Assembly: GCA_016702555.1 (NCBI GenBank)
Contig: JADJDV010000007.1
Location: forward strand, 558,001-622,000
Reading direction: 5' to 3'
DNA from: Burkholderiales bacterium
GTDB taxonomy: Bacteria; Pseudomonadota; Gammaproteobacteria; Burkholderiales; Burkholderiaceae_C
DNA length: 64,000 nucleotides
Positions 41,683 through 49,236 of the stretch are shown here, one piece after another. How positions within the stretch are numbered: the first letter of the stretch is position 1; each line of letters begins with the position of its first letter. The translations under genes were made by a program, and so were the position numbers. The notes below the pieces were generated by a model that saw only the letters and a program-made list of their open reading frames with translations, was not told the DNA's origin and did not search any database.

Positions 41683-42093
41683 TCATACGGTCGCCGGCTC
41701 CGGGCCTTCGACGGCCATGCGGGCGATGTAGCCAGACCGGGTTTCACCAGCACGGCGGGCGCGCGCATCCAGCCGGTGCAGTACGCGGCGCGGCAGACTG
41801 ATATTCACGCGCTCTAGGGTGTCGTCCAGCATGGCCGGATCGATCTTCACCAGCGCCCACGTCCAGCCGTCGAAGTCGGGGTGCGCCGCGCGCAGTGCCT
41901 CGATAGGCGACGGCGCCGGAATATCCTTGCCTTCATCGATGGCGACCTCGATCCACAAGGCGACGGCTTCTTCCGCCTGAATCATGGCGTCCTCCAGCGT
42001 GTCGCCGGCAGAAAAGCAACCGGGCAAGTCCGGCACCACGACGCCCCATGCCGTGGCGTCGCTGCCGGGTTCGATGGCTACGGGATAGCGCAT
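41683..42093 (-). CDS. HicB family antitoxin without adjacent HicA
   Basis: The 136-residue protein has a HicB partial-RNase-H fold (MRYPVAIEPGSDATAWGVVVPDLPGCFSAGDTLEDAMIQAEEAVALWIE). A C-terminal ribbon-helix-helix follows (VNISLPRRVLHRLDARARRAGETRSGYIARMA). That is the two-domain HicB form. A HicA toxin is normally encoded next to it, but neither the 103-bp downstream gap nor the upstream neighbour encodes one. It lies 25 bp downstream of the XRE antitoxin gene, so it may belong to that transcript. Confidence 0.85.
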   Translation of the reverse strand: MRYPVAIEPGSDATAWGVVVPDLPGCFSAGDTLEDAMIQAEEAVALWIEVAIDEGKDIPAPSPIEALRAAHPDFDGWTWALVKIDPAMLDDTLERVNISLPRRVLHRLDARARRAGETRSGYIARMAVEGPEPATV

Positions 42094-42118
42094 GGTGTTC
42101 TCTCAACCGTAGGCATCG

Positions 42119-42430
42119 TCACGCCGGCTCCGCAGTCTTAGCGCGTCGGCGCCGTGGCATCGTCACCTTGACCGTGGGCGCCATGCCTGCCGTCGCGGCC
42201 ATGTCCATCAGCGTGTCGAGCGAGAACAAGGTGATCTTGCCGCGCATCAGGTCGGACACGCGGGGCTGTGTGACGCCGAAAAGCTCGGCGGCTTGCGGCT
42301 GCGTCATGCCTTGCTGGCGGATGAATTCCGACAGGCCGATCATCAGGTCGGCGCGGGCGCGCATGCTGGCCGCCTGCTGCGGCGTGTTCTCGGTGGCGTC
42401 CCATACGCTGGCGAATCGCTGTGCTGTCAT
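42119..42430 (-). CDS. XRE family antitoxin (HigA-like)
   Basis: The 103-residue protein has a central helix-turn-helix (FIRQQGMTQPQAAELFGVTQPRVSDLMRGKITLFSLDTLMDMAATAG) and a basic C-terminal tail (TMPRRRRAKT). The layout matches the antitoxin partner of Gp49/RelE-type toxins, and the toxin gene lies upstream with a four-base overlap, toxin first. Autoregulation of the pair is expected. It is one of three toxin-antitoxin-like units in this island. Confidence 0.85.
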   Translation of the reverse strand: MTAQRFASVWDATENTPQQAASMRARADLMIGLSEFIRQQGMTQPQAAELFGVTQPRVSDLMRGKITLFSLDTLMDMAATAGMAPTVKVTMPRRRRAKTAEPA

Positions 42431-42756
42431 GCTCCAATCTCCTGCTTCAATGCTCGGTATCGGCGCCGTGCAAGATCGATGTCCGATTTCGCAGTCTGTT
42501 GTGTTTTCTTCTGGAAGCTATGAAGAACGTACACGGCATCAGCCAGCTTGGCGACATACACCACGCGGAAGGCGCCGGCCTCGTCCCGGATGCGCAGCTC
42601 GAAAACCCCGGCGCCGATGGTCGTCATCGGCTTGGCGTCGTCAGGATCAAGGCCGCGCTGTATCCTGTCCAACTGGTAGCCGGCCTCCTGCATGGCGTTT
42701 TTCGGGAAAGCCCGCAGGTCTGAAAGCGACGTGCCCCGGAACTCGATCGGCTTCAT
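42427..42756 (-). CDS. RelE/ParE-type toxin (phage Gp49-like, HigB family)
   Basis: The 109-residue protein starts at MKPIEFRGTSLSDLRAFPKNAMQEAGYQLDRIQRGLDPDDAKPM and continues with VFELRIRDEAGAFRVVYVAKLADAVYVLHSFQKKTQQT and DIDLARRRYRALKQE. These are the strand and K/R-rich features of PF05973 toxins, which cleave mRNA at the ribosome. The open frame extends upstream to 42906 without similarity. The stop overlaps the antitoxin ATG. Ribosome-dependent RNase activity is inferred from the family. Confidence 0.87.
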   Translation of the reverse strand: MKPIEFRGTSLSDLRAFPKNAMQEAGYQLDRIQRGLDPDDAKPMTTIGAGVFELRIRDEAGAFRVVYVAKLADAVYVLHSFQKKTQQTAKSDIDLARRRYRALKQEIGA

Positions 42757-42796
42757 GTGGAGTATATAGATTTTTGTATGTTCTTGGGGTTCCGCG

Positions 42797-44113
42797 TCAC
42801 GCCACGGCGCGCAGCTTGCCCGGCTCGGCGGCGGGGTCGAAGGGGATGCCGGCCTGTTCCAGAATCCACGCCTCGAAGCGCTCATGATGGACGCGGAGCA
42901 TGCCAAGCTCGCGCACGGCGTAATGCTTCTCTGCCGTGGCGCTCGGCTTGTGGCCCATGATCTGCGCGGCGACGCCGGCAGGGAGTTCCAGCCACTCGGA
43001 CAAGCTCTTGAAGCTGCGGCGCAGGCCGTGCAGCGTCAGGTGATCGATGCCGGCGACAGTGCTCACGCGGTCGAGCGCGCTATTCGGCGAACTGATGGGG
43101 CGTGGCGTCTCATCGTTCACGGTGGACTGGAACACGAACGGCCCACGGCGGGGCAGGGACGCCAGCAGGTGCGCCACGTAGGGCGTCAGCGGGATTTCGC
43201 GGTCGCCTTCAACCTTGTCGCGCATGTTGATGCCGCGCCACTGGTGATTCAGGTCGTTCCACCTCATCGCCAGCACCTCGCCGGGCCGGGCGCCGGTCAG
43301 CAACATGACTTGCAGCGCGGCGGCGATCACCGGGTTATCCAGTTGCCGGACTGCTGCGAACCACGCCGGCAGTTGCTCGCGCATCAGTGCGTCCTTCTTC
43401 GGCTTGGCCTTGCCCAGCTTCTCGCGCGCCTTCTTGCTGCTGGCGGCGCCGGTGTCGGCGACAGCCTTGTACTCCTTGTTTTCGGCGCACCAGTTCAAGA
43501 ACGCTTTCAACAAGCGCAGCGCCAATCGGGCGACGGACGGGCGGGTCTTGGATTCCTTCGCCGCCCACGTCGCCACCACATCGGCCGTCACGTCGCGCAG
43601 CGGCATCGCCATGAACTGATGCAGCGGGCCGGCAATCGTCTTGCCACGGCCGCGCGTGCCGCGTGTAGCAGTCTCGCCGCCGGCTGCGGCCATCTTCAAG
43701 TGATCGGTGTAGTGGCGCTCCCCCCAGCGGTCGGCCTCTCCGGGTTGTGGGCGTCTGGCCTCCAAGTAGTCGCCCCACGCCTGCGACACGGTGATGGCGC
43801 CTTGCGCCTTGCGCTCCTGCTTCGCCTTCGCGGCATCGCTTTTGACTTCCGCCGGGTTGTCGCCGTCGTCCATCTGCTTCCAGTACGTGCGGGCTTCGCG
43901 GCGTGCCTTTTCGATGCTCCAAGCGTCCGGGCTACCGATCGCCATGCGCACAGTCTTGCCCTCGTGCTGGCGCTGGAAGATGTAAGTCGGTTTCCCGTTC
44001 GGTGTGACGCGCAGGCCAAGCCCTCGGGTGTCCGAGTCCCACAGAAACGCCTGCTTCCGGTCTGGCGGGCAGGTGAAGGCGGCGATGCGCCCGGCGGTGA
44101 AGTTGACTTTCAT
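42797..44113 (-). CDS. Tyrosine site-specific integrase (island 1)
   Basis: The 438-residue tyrosine recombinase has an N-terminal DUF4102-like arm-binding part (FTAGRIAAFTCPPDRKQAFLWDSDTRGLGLRVTPNGK), a SAM-like core-binding domain, and a catalytic domain with Arg in LLTGARPGEVLAMRW, HxxR in LTLHGLRRSFKS, and His...Tyr in IMGHKPSATAEKHYAV. It is encoded next to the right attachment repeat, pointing inward, and is expected to recombine the tRNA-Lys 3' end. No excisionase gene is obvious. Confidence 0.93.
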   Translation of the reverse strand: MKVNFTAGRIAAFTCPPDRKQAFLWDSDTRGLGLRVTPNGKPTYIFQRQHEGKTVRMAIGSPDAWSIEKARREARTYWKQMDDGDNPAEVKSDAAKAKQERKAQGAITVSQAWGDYLEARRPQPGEADRWGERHYTDHLKMAAAGGETATRGTRGRGKTIAGPLHQFMAMPLRDVTADVVATWAAKESKTRPSVARLALRLLKAFLNWCAENKEYKAVADTGAASSKKAREKLGKAKPKKDALMREQLPAWFAAVRQLDNPVIAAALQVMLLTGARPGEVLAMRWNDLNHQWRGINMRDKVEGDREIPLTPYVAHLLASLPRRGPFVFQSTVNDETPRPISSPNSALDRVSTVAGIDHLTLHGLRRSFKSLSEWLELPAGVAAQIMGHKPSATAEKHYAVRELGMLRVHHERFEAWILEQAGIPFDPAAEPGKLRAVA

Positions 44114-44275
44114 GATGACTCCGAAGGCCTTACATCCGCGCCGATGTAACGGGGATGTAAGAGCATTACCCGAATATCATACTGTCTTAATCAACAGTCG
44201 CAAGTGTTGATTTACTACTAAGTTGTTGATTTTCAACACTTCAACAGGATAGAATCAACGTAGCCAAAACCTATT
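44114..44275. promoter_or_regulatory. AT-rich integrase upstream/attachment-arm region
   Basis: The region between the integrase start and the right attachment repeat is AT-rich. It has inverted copies of cttacatcc/ggatgtaag (44129-44161) and of aatcaaca/tgttgatt near 44190-44240. A near-identical taacggNgatgtaagagc occurs at the other island end (39004-39021). These are candidates for integrase arm sites and its promoter. Confidence 0.45.
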
Positions 44276-44328
44276 GCAGCGGACTTTTAATCCGTTGGTT
44301 ACAAGTTCGAATCTTGTACGTCCTACCA
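44276..44328 (+). repeat. Right attachment repeat (tRNA-Lys 3' copy)
   Basis: A 53-bp copy of the tRNA-Lys 3' part from gcagcggactttt to CCA with one mismatch. It lacks the 5' part, so it is not a functional tRNA. Confidence 0.92.
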
Positions 44329-44350
44329 GAACACGGCGTAAAGCCTAGAA

Positions 44351-44382
44351 AGCCTGCTACGAAATACGTAGCAGGCTTTTTT
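44351..44382 (+). terminator. Rho-independent terminator, ancestral tRNA-Lys terminator
   Basis: An 11-bp perfect stem (agcctgctacg/cgtagcaggct) with a 5-base loop is followed by six Ts. It sits 22 bp after the attachment repeat, where the terminator of the uninterrupted tRNA-Lys would be. The intact tRNA now has only a weaker related hairpin (near 38950-38972). Confidence 0.85.
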
Positions 44383-44501
44383 GATTCTGCCCCGGTGACA
44401 GTCTGGTGACAGTTCTGGCGTGGTGAATGTGTCGGCGACCGAAAGCACTCGAAGTTACTGCTTCCGGGTGCGCGCATGTCTACCCTGGCTAACGCGGCTA
44501 A

Positions 44502-46130
44502 CCCGGATATTTCACCATAGCCCGTAGAAACGAGGACGGCATTGCCCTTGAATTGCCCGAACATCGAGGTGTCGAATCTTGATGAAAGGGCGGGCAATGC
44601 CGAAGCCAAACTGTACAGCGCAAAAGGAGCTTGATGTTGGCGTAATCGACTTCGGGCAGTTGGGCCGGCGCGTGATCGAGGGCCGGTTCGACGGCGGCAG
44701 CATGACCAGCGATGGCGGCGTGATGCTGCTCGCCCAGGTGGACCGCAAGCTGGGATTGATGGATGCGGCAGCGCGCTGCATCGCCGACCCGCGCAGCCCG
44801 CTGTTGATCAAGCACGGCGTGCGCGACATGCTGCGCCAGCGCGTGTACGGGCTGGCGCTGGGCTGGGAAGACCTCAACGACCATGGCGCGCTGCGCCTGG
44901 ACGTGGCCTTGCAAACGGCAGTCGGCGTCGATCGTGAAGTGGCCAGCGCGCCCACCCTATGCCGACTGGAGAAGTGGGCCGACCGGGCCACCGCCTGGCG
45001 GCTGCATGAGGTGCTGCTCGATCAATTCATCGCCAGCTTCGAGAGCGCTCCCGCAGAACTGATGCTCGATTTCGATGCCACCGACAACCCCTTGCACGGT
45101 CAGCAGGAGGCTCGCTTCTTCCACGGCTACTACGACAGCTACTGCTATCTTCCTCTGTACGTGTTCTGCGGCCAGCAACTGCTGTGCGCCTACCTGCGGC
45201 CCAGCAACATCGATGGGGCGCGCCACGCAGCGGCCATTCTGAAGCTGTTGGTGCGCCGGTTGCGCCAACAATGGCCCCAGGTGCGCATCGTGTTCCGGGC
45301 AGATTCGGGGTTCTGCCGACAGCGCATCATCAACTGGTGCGAGCGCGCTGGAGTGCACTACATCATCGGGCTTGCGCGCAATGCTCGGCTTCAGGCCCAG
45401 GTGAAACTGGCCGAACTCTGGATGAAGGACGATTACGAGCGCACCGGGGTCAAACAGCGCCTGGTGGACGAGTTCAGCTATGCCGCCAAGAGCTGGGCGC
45501 ACGAGCGGCGCGTGATCACACGCCTCGAATGGGGTGCGCAAGGCGGCAACCCGCGCTTCATCGTGACCAACCTGGAGGGTGAACCGCAGGTGCTGTATGA
45601 CGATGTGTACTGCCAGCGCGGTGAGGCGGAGAACCGGATCAAGGAGGCGCAGATCGGGCTGTTTGCCACGCGCACGAGCTGCCATGTACTGCGCTCCAAC
45701 CAGTTGCGCATGTTGCTGGCTGCGCTGGGCTACGTGCTGATTGAGCGGCTGCGGGCGCTGGCTTTGCAAGGCACCGAGTTGGCAACGGCGCAGGCCGATA
45801 CCTTGCGCATCAAGCTGCTGAAGGTGGCTGCGGTGGTCACGCGCAACACGCGGCGCATCCGCCTGTACCTGGCCTCGCACTGGCCCAGTGCGCCGATCTT
45901 CGCGCACGCCATGGGCCAGTTGCGCTCACCCTGAACACACCAGCAGCGCCTGGCCGGCGCGATGACACAAAAACGGCCCGCAACCCAAGTCGGGGTGGGG
46001 GGTGCGAGCGCATGGCGCCTGCGCACGACTCCAGCCCTGCCTGCGGCCACCATCGGGGCCTTGCTCACTCTATCCACGCCGTTGCGAACCCATTGAGGGG
46101 AGCGTCGGGGGTAGGCGTGAAATATCCGGG
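44502..46130 (+). mobile_element. IS1380 family insertion sequence
   Basis: The 1629-bp element has 14-bp perfect terminal inverted repeats (cccggatatttcac at the left; gtgaaatatccggg at the right) and a 4-bp target duplication ctaa (44498-44501 and 46131-46134). It contains one intact transposase gene. Family assignment rests on the transposase. The target lies within a series of TGGCTAA repeats. Confidence 0.92.
44597..45934 (+). CDS. IS1380 family transposase
   Basis: The 445-residue DDE transposase has the IS1380 layout. An N-terminal region SMTSDGGVMLLAQVDRKLGL is followed by the first catalytic Asp in LMLDFDATDNPLHGQQE, the second in VRIVFRADSGFCRQRII, and the Glu in CQRGEAENRIKEAQIGL. 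The start at MPKPNCTAQ was chosen because AAAGGG lies six bases upstream; in-frame starts at 44579 (TTG) and 44582 (ATG) are alternatives. It is uninterrupted and may be active. Confidence 0.93.
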   Translation: MPKPNCTAQKELDVGVIDFGQLGRRVIEGRFDGGSMTSDGGVMLLAQVDRKLGLMDAAARCIADPRSPLLIKHGVRDMLRQRVYGLALGWEDLNDHGALRLDVALQTAVGVDREVASAPTLCRLEKWADRATAWRLHEVLLDQFIASFESAPAELMLDFDATDNPLHGQQEARFFHGYYDSYCYLPLYVFCGQQLLCAYLRPSNIDGARHAAAILKLLVRRLRQQWPQVRIVFRADSGFCRQRIINWCERAGVHYIIGLARNARLQAQVKLAELWMKDDYERTGVKQRLVDEFSYAAKSWAHERRVITRLEWGAQGGNPRFIVTNLEGEPQVLYDDVYCQRGEAENRIKEAQIGLFATRTSCHVLRSNQLRMLLAALGYVLIERLRALALQGTELATAQADTLRIKLLKVAAVVTRNTRRIRLYLASHWPSAPIFAHAMGQLRSP

Positions 46131-46344
46131 CTAATTGGCTAATCGAGGGTGATCATGCCCGCCGTGATAGGCTGTTTTCCCTCTGAGGAAGGTCATTTGG
46201 AGTCCTCGAAAACTGTTAGCCACCCGCTGGCTAATCGTGGCTAATCGGGCGGGGTCAGGGCCCGAAAACCAAGGGTTTACCCTTGGTCAAGCACCCCGAA
46301 GACCTCGAAATGCGTATGCTTGCCCTGGCTACAGTGGCTAATGA
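46131..46344. repeat. Cluster of TGGCTAATCG repeats
   Basis: Perfect copies of tggctaatcg occur at 46136-46145 and as a tandem pair at 46228-46247. A variant tggctaatga is at 46335-46344 and an inverted gttagcca at 46215-46222. Further copies (tggctaacg, cggctaa) lie left of the IS1380 element at 44485-44501 and would join this array if the element were removed. Confidence 0.7.
46269..46286. promoter_or_regulatory. 18-bp palindrome upstream of the accessory gene pair
   Basis: ccaagggt-tt-acccttgg is a perfect palindrome with 8-bp arms, 113 bp before the first start of the 46399 gene. It may be an operator; no regulator can be assigned. Confidence 0.35.
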
Positions 46345-46398
46345 ATGCGGGGCCACCCTGCCAGGTAGGGGCGAACGCTTACACCACCAAGCCGGCGG

Positions 46399-46950
46399 AT
46401 GGTGGACAATCAAGCGCCACTTGGATACCCCGAGATGGTCACTTCGGATGTTGTGATGAGACCCCAAGAGCTGACTGGAACCAACGCCCCCGCCTATGCC
46501 CAGGCGATGGCTGCGCGCAACCTGCAGCTGTTGCAGGCCATAGAAACTGTGCTTCTGGGCCTCGAGCAAGACATCAAACAGCTTGAGCTCATGACCAGTT
46601 CGGTTGAGGACACCTTGGGGCGTCTGCAAAACGCCACGGACGGCACACCCATCGATCCGGCTGGCGCGGTCGGCCGCTCTTTGGAGATGGCGGCCGACAC
46701 CGCTTCGCGCATGTTCACGCGTGCCAAAGCCCAGCACGCCAATGCCTGCCAGGACTTCCGGCTCACCAGCGACGATGGCATTGTCGACGCCTATGGCGGC
46801 TACCTGGCCGCCATCGAAGCCTTTCACGACGCCGTAGAAACCCTGCGCGAGTGGATCACCACCCACGATGCCGTGCTTGAGCCCGGCAACGGCCAGGTCT
46901 TCGATTCAGTCGATGCCCTCTTCGCGTCGATGGGTGTCACCGGCACATGA
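46399..46950 (+). CDS. Unknown helical protein paired with a RelE-like toxin
   Basis: The protein is up to 183 residues; later starts at 46435 and 46456 are possible, and none has a strong ribosome site. It is almost wholly helical by composition (QAMAARNLQLLQAIETVLLGLEQDIKQLELMTSSVEDTLGRL; a long Ala-rich helix; AAIEAFHDAVETLREWITTHDAV) with an acidic C-terminus. I recognise no family. It overlaps the RelE-like gene by four bases (ATGA), the typical linkage of toxin-antitoxin partners, so an antitoxin or chaperone role is inferred. No DNA-binding motif is evident. Confidence 0.65.
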   Translation: MVDNQAPLGYPEMVTSDVVMRPQELTGTNAPAYAQAMAARNLQLLQAIETVLLGLEQDIKQLELMTSSVEDTLGRLQNATDGTPIDPAGAVGRSLEMAADTASRMFTRAKAQHANACQDFRLTSDDGIVDAYGGYLAAIEAFHDAVETLREWITTHDAVLEPGNGQVFDSVDALFASMGVTGT

Positions 46951-47234
46951 TGCGGGTCAGGCGTTGGGAGGCGTCTGACCGTTTCGCCCGCGACCTGAAA
47001 GCCGCCCCGGCCGATGTGCAGACCGCCGTGCGCGACGCCCTGAAGCAACTCACCCAGGAACCGATCCCGCGCACGCTCAGGCTGCACCGGCTCAGCGGCC
47101 TGCCTCGCCCTGCGGTGTGGAAGATCGACGTGTATTCGAACCACGCCTGGCAGGTCACGTTCGAGTTGGACGGCGACAAAGCCATCCTGAAGCGCCTGGG
47201 CACGCACAAGTCCATCGATCGCAAGCCGCGATAG
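46947..47234 (+). CDS. RelE/ParE-superfamily protein (putative toxin)
   Basis: The 95-residue basic protein has the RelE-like pattern: RRWEASDRFARDLKAAPADVQTAVRDALKQLTQEP (two helices), then LRLHRLSGLPRPAVWKIDVYSNHAWQVTFELDGDKAILKRLGTHKSIDR (strands with K/R/H residues). The C-terminal GTHKSIDRKPR resembles the active-site tail of such toxins. Translation begins within the stop of the preceding gene. The upstream partner is not a known antitoxin type, so the pair may be new. Confidence 0.75.
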   Translation: MMRVRRWEASDRFARDLKAAPADVQTAVRDALKQLTQEPIPRTLRLHRLSGLPRPAVWKIDVYSNHAWQVTFELDGDKAILKRLGTHKSIDRKPR

Positions 47235-47241
47235 CGGCCAC

Positions 47242-47688
47242 TCAGCACCGTCGCGCTTGAAGACGCCATGCGTTCCCCGACGCGTGGTCGCCGATCGTGA
47301 AGAAGCGATCCTCTTCCCCGCGACCCCGCCCGTCGGTTTGCGGAGGCAGGTTTCTCTGGAGTCGCCCAAGCGGCCCCGCAGGGTCTCGCAACCCCGAACC
47401 CCTGAGATCCCGAAGGCGAAAATGAACTTCACGATCAAGGGTCACAATGCCGCGCGCTTGTTGAATGCTGTAATCGGACTCGATGCTGTAGTTAGCCAAG
47501 TCCATCAAGACGCTGGTGAGCCGCAACATGCGCCCCGCAAATGCCCGCACCACGAAATGCAACTGGTCGTCTTCCAGTGGGACTAGCTCAGGCAGCACGC
47601 GCGCCACCTTGTCCAGCTCCCATGCTATTTCCATGTATAGGTCGTCGCGCTCTTTCGGCGTGCCACGATCTACAGTCTCAGTAGCCAT
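47242..47688 (-). CDS. Hypothetical island protein
   Basis: The 148-residue protein has a plausible helical first half (MATETVDRGTPKERDDLYMEIAWELDKVARVLPELVPLEDDQLHFVVRAFAGRMLRLTSVLMDLANYSI). The Arg/Gly-rich second half looks less like a folded domain and could be readthrough in a wrong frame. Start support is good: AAGGAGGG lies seven bases before the ATG and overlaps the end of the upstream gene at 47692. No family is recognised. Confidence 0.55.
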   Translation of the reverse strand: MATETVDRGTPKERDDLYMEIAWELDKVARVLPELVPLEDDQLHFVVRAFAGRMLRLTSVLMDLANYSIESDYSIQQARGIVTLDREVHFRLRDLRGSGLRDPAGPLGRLQRNLPPQTDGRGRGEEDRFFTIGDHASGNAWRLQARRC

Positions 47689-47691
47689 TTC

Positions 47692-47895
47692 TCAGCCCTC
47701 CTTCGCCAGCCGCATGCAATCCCGATCCAGGCGCATGCCGATGTTCAACAGATTGCCTTCCAGCCGCGTCAGGGCGGCGCGCAGGCGCTGATCGGTCACA
47801 CCGGCTATCACGGTGCCCAGCGCCATGATTTCGTCCTGTAGGCGGCCTATCCCCGCCTCCACGTCCCGCGCTGCGGTATCCTTGTTGTCAGCCAT
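47692..47895 (-). CDS. Small hypothetical island protein
   Basis: The 67-residue, probably two-helix protein (MADNKDTAARDVEAGIGRLQDEIMALGTVIAGVTDQRLRAALTRLEGNLLNIGMRLDRDCMRLAKEG) has no recognised family. AAAGGAA lies seven bases before the ATG. It is followed immediately by the 47242-47688 gene, so the two form a small operon downstream of the second integrase. Size and style resemble the 76-residue protein of the first island. Confidence 0.6.
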   Translation of the reverse strand: MADNKDTAARDVEAGIGRLQDEIMALGTVIAGVTDQRLRAALTRLEGNLLNIGMRLDRDCMRLAKEG

Positions 47896-47997
47896 TTTTC
47901 GATTCCTTTCGATGGATGGTCGGCGGCCGGTCGGGGTCTCAAGTCTCCCGGTCGCCTTTTCTTTGCCCGCCTCGACGGCGGCGGGCTTGCCGGTATC

Positions 47998-49233
47998 TCA
48001 CGCGCGCAGCTTGATCACCGCAGCGCCCACGCGCAGCTTGTCCAGATAGTCGGCCCACTTGCCCATCATGTCGCGACGCTGCGCCATGTACTGCGCCCGG
48101 TCGTAGGCCATGCCCAGCGGGCCGGATTTGCCGTGCGCCAGTTGGGCTTCGATCACGTCAGGGTTCACGTCCAACTGCTCCACCATCAAGGTGCGAGCGA
48201 CAGCGCGAAAGCCATGCGGCGTCATTTCGTCGTTGCCGTACCCCAGGCGGCGCAATGCCCCCCGGACGGTGTTCTCGGACATGCACCGTCCCTTGCCCAG
48301 CAGGGACGGGAAAACAAACTTGCCGTGGCCCGTGAGCGGCCATAGTTCGCGCAGTACCTCCACGGCTTGCGGCGCCAGCGGCACGAAGTGCGGGCGCCCG
48401 TTGACCTTCTGGTGAACGGTGCGCTTCATCTTCATCGCTGGGATCGTCCACATGCCGGCGTCCAGATCGACTTCACTCCATTCGGTAGCGCGCACGTTGC
48501 CGGGGCGCTGGAAGGTCAGCGCGGAAAAGATCAACGCGGCGCGGGTCACGGGCTGGCCCTCGTAGGCGTAGATATCGCGCATGAGCTTGCCGACGCTGCC
48601 GGCATCCAGCACGGCGGCCATGTGCTTGACGTGAACCGGCTTCAACGCGGTGCGCAGGTCGGGCACAGGGTTGACCTCGCATCTTCCCGTGGCAATGCCA
48701 TGGCGGAACACCTGGCCGGCGTACTGGCGCAGGGAATGAGCGGTTTCAAGGGCGCCGCGCTGTTCAACCCGCTTGAGCGCGTGCAGCAGCAGCGGCGCCT
48801 TGATGGCGGTCAGTTGCACCGGCCCGATGAAGGGGAACAGGTCTTTTTCCAGCCGCTCCAGCCAACGCTTGGCATAGTGCGGCGACCAGCCGCTCTTGTG
48901 CGTGGTGTGGAACTCGCGGGCGACGGCCTCAAAAGTGGCATCCCCGGCGCTCAGGTTGTCCAGCTTGTCCACGCGGCGCTGTCGCACCGGGTCGATGCCA
49001 TCCCGTTGCAGCTTGCGGGCGTCGTCGCGGGCGACGCGCGCATCCTTCAGGGATACTTCGGGGTAGCTGCCCAGGGCAATGCGCTTTTCCTTGCCCTCGA
49101 TCCTGAATTTCCAAAACCAGCGCTTGGAGCCGGCGGCGGCAACCTCAAGGTAAAGACCGCCTGAATCGGCGAAGCGGGCGCGGGCTTTGTCTGGTGGGCA
49201 GTTTGCCCGTTTGATGGCGGCGTCTGTCAGCAT
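47998..49233 (-). CDS. Tyrosine integrase, P4/DUF4102 type (island 2)
   Basis: The 411-residue integrase (from ATG 49233) has an N-terminal DUF4102 arm-binding domain (MLTDAAIKRANCPPDKARARFADSGGLYLEVAAAGSKRWFWKFRIEGKEKRIALGSYPEVSLKDAR) and a catalytic domain. The usual TGxRxxE is FQRPGNVRATEWSEVD, HxxR is MTPHGFRAVARTL, then His...Tyr in QLAHGKSGPLGMAYDRAQYM. A longer form from a GTG at 49287 is possible, but it would read through a nested palindrome. It is encoded 179 bp from tRNA-His, the likely attachment gene, as is common for P4-type integrases. Confidence 0.92.
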   Translation of the reverse strand: MLTDAAIKRANCPPDKARARFADSGGLYLEVAAAGSKRWFWKFRIEGKEKRIALGSYPEVSLKDARVARDDARKLQRDGIDPVRQRRVDKLDNLSAGDATFEAVAREFHTTHKSGWSPHYAKRWLERLEKDLFPFIGPVQLTAIKAPLLLHALKRVEQRGALETAHSLRQYAGQVFRHGIATGRCEVNPVPDLRTALKPVHVKHMAAVLDAGSVGKLMRDIYAYEGQPVTRAALIFSALTFQRPGNVRATEWSEVDLDAGMWTIPAMKMKRTVHQKVNGRPHFVPLAPQAVEVLRELWPLTGHGKFVFPSLLGKGRCMSENTVRGALRRLGYGNDEMTPHGFRAVARTLMVEQLDVNPDVIEAQLAHGKSGPLGMAYDRAQYMAQRRDMMGKWADYLDKLRVGAAVIKLRA

Positions 49234-49236
49234 GAT

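Larger units (their letters stand above)
38870..44328. mobile_element. Genomic island integrated in tRNA-Lys
   Basis: The island is bounded by a 53-bp direct repeat (one mismatch) of the tRNA-Lys 3' part. It carries a tyrosine integrase next to the right end (42797-44113), TumE/TumA, a RelE/XRE pair, an orphan HicB and an IS630 copy. Content left over for cargo is under 4 kb, so it is a small or decayed element. No replication, packaging or conjugation genes are visible. The chromosomal tRNA-Lys terminator seems to be the strong hairpin right of the right repeat. Confidence 0.88.

Noticed and set aside
46131..46344. The TGGCTAATCG cluster as a CRISPR array
   Set aside because: Units are about 10 bp, spacing is irregular, and no cas genes are present.
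47257..47586. A plus-strand frame opposite the small island gene at 47242-47688
   Set aside because: No ribosome site and low-complexity composition. The minus-strand frame has a strong ribosome site and an operon-like overlap.
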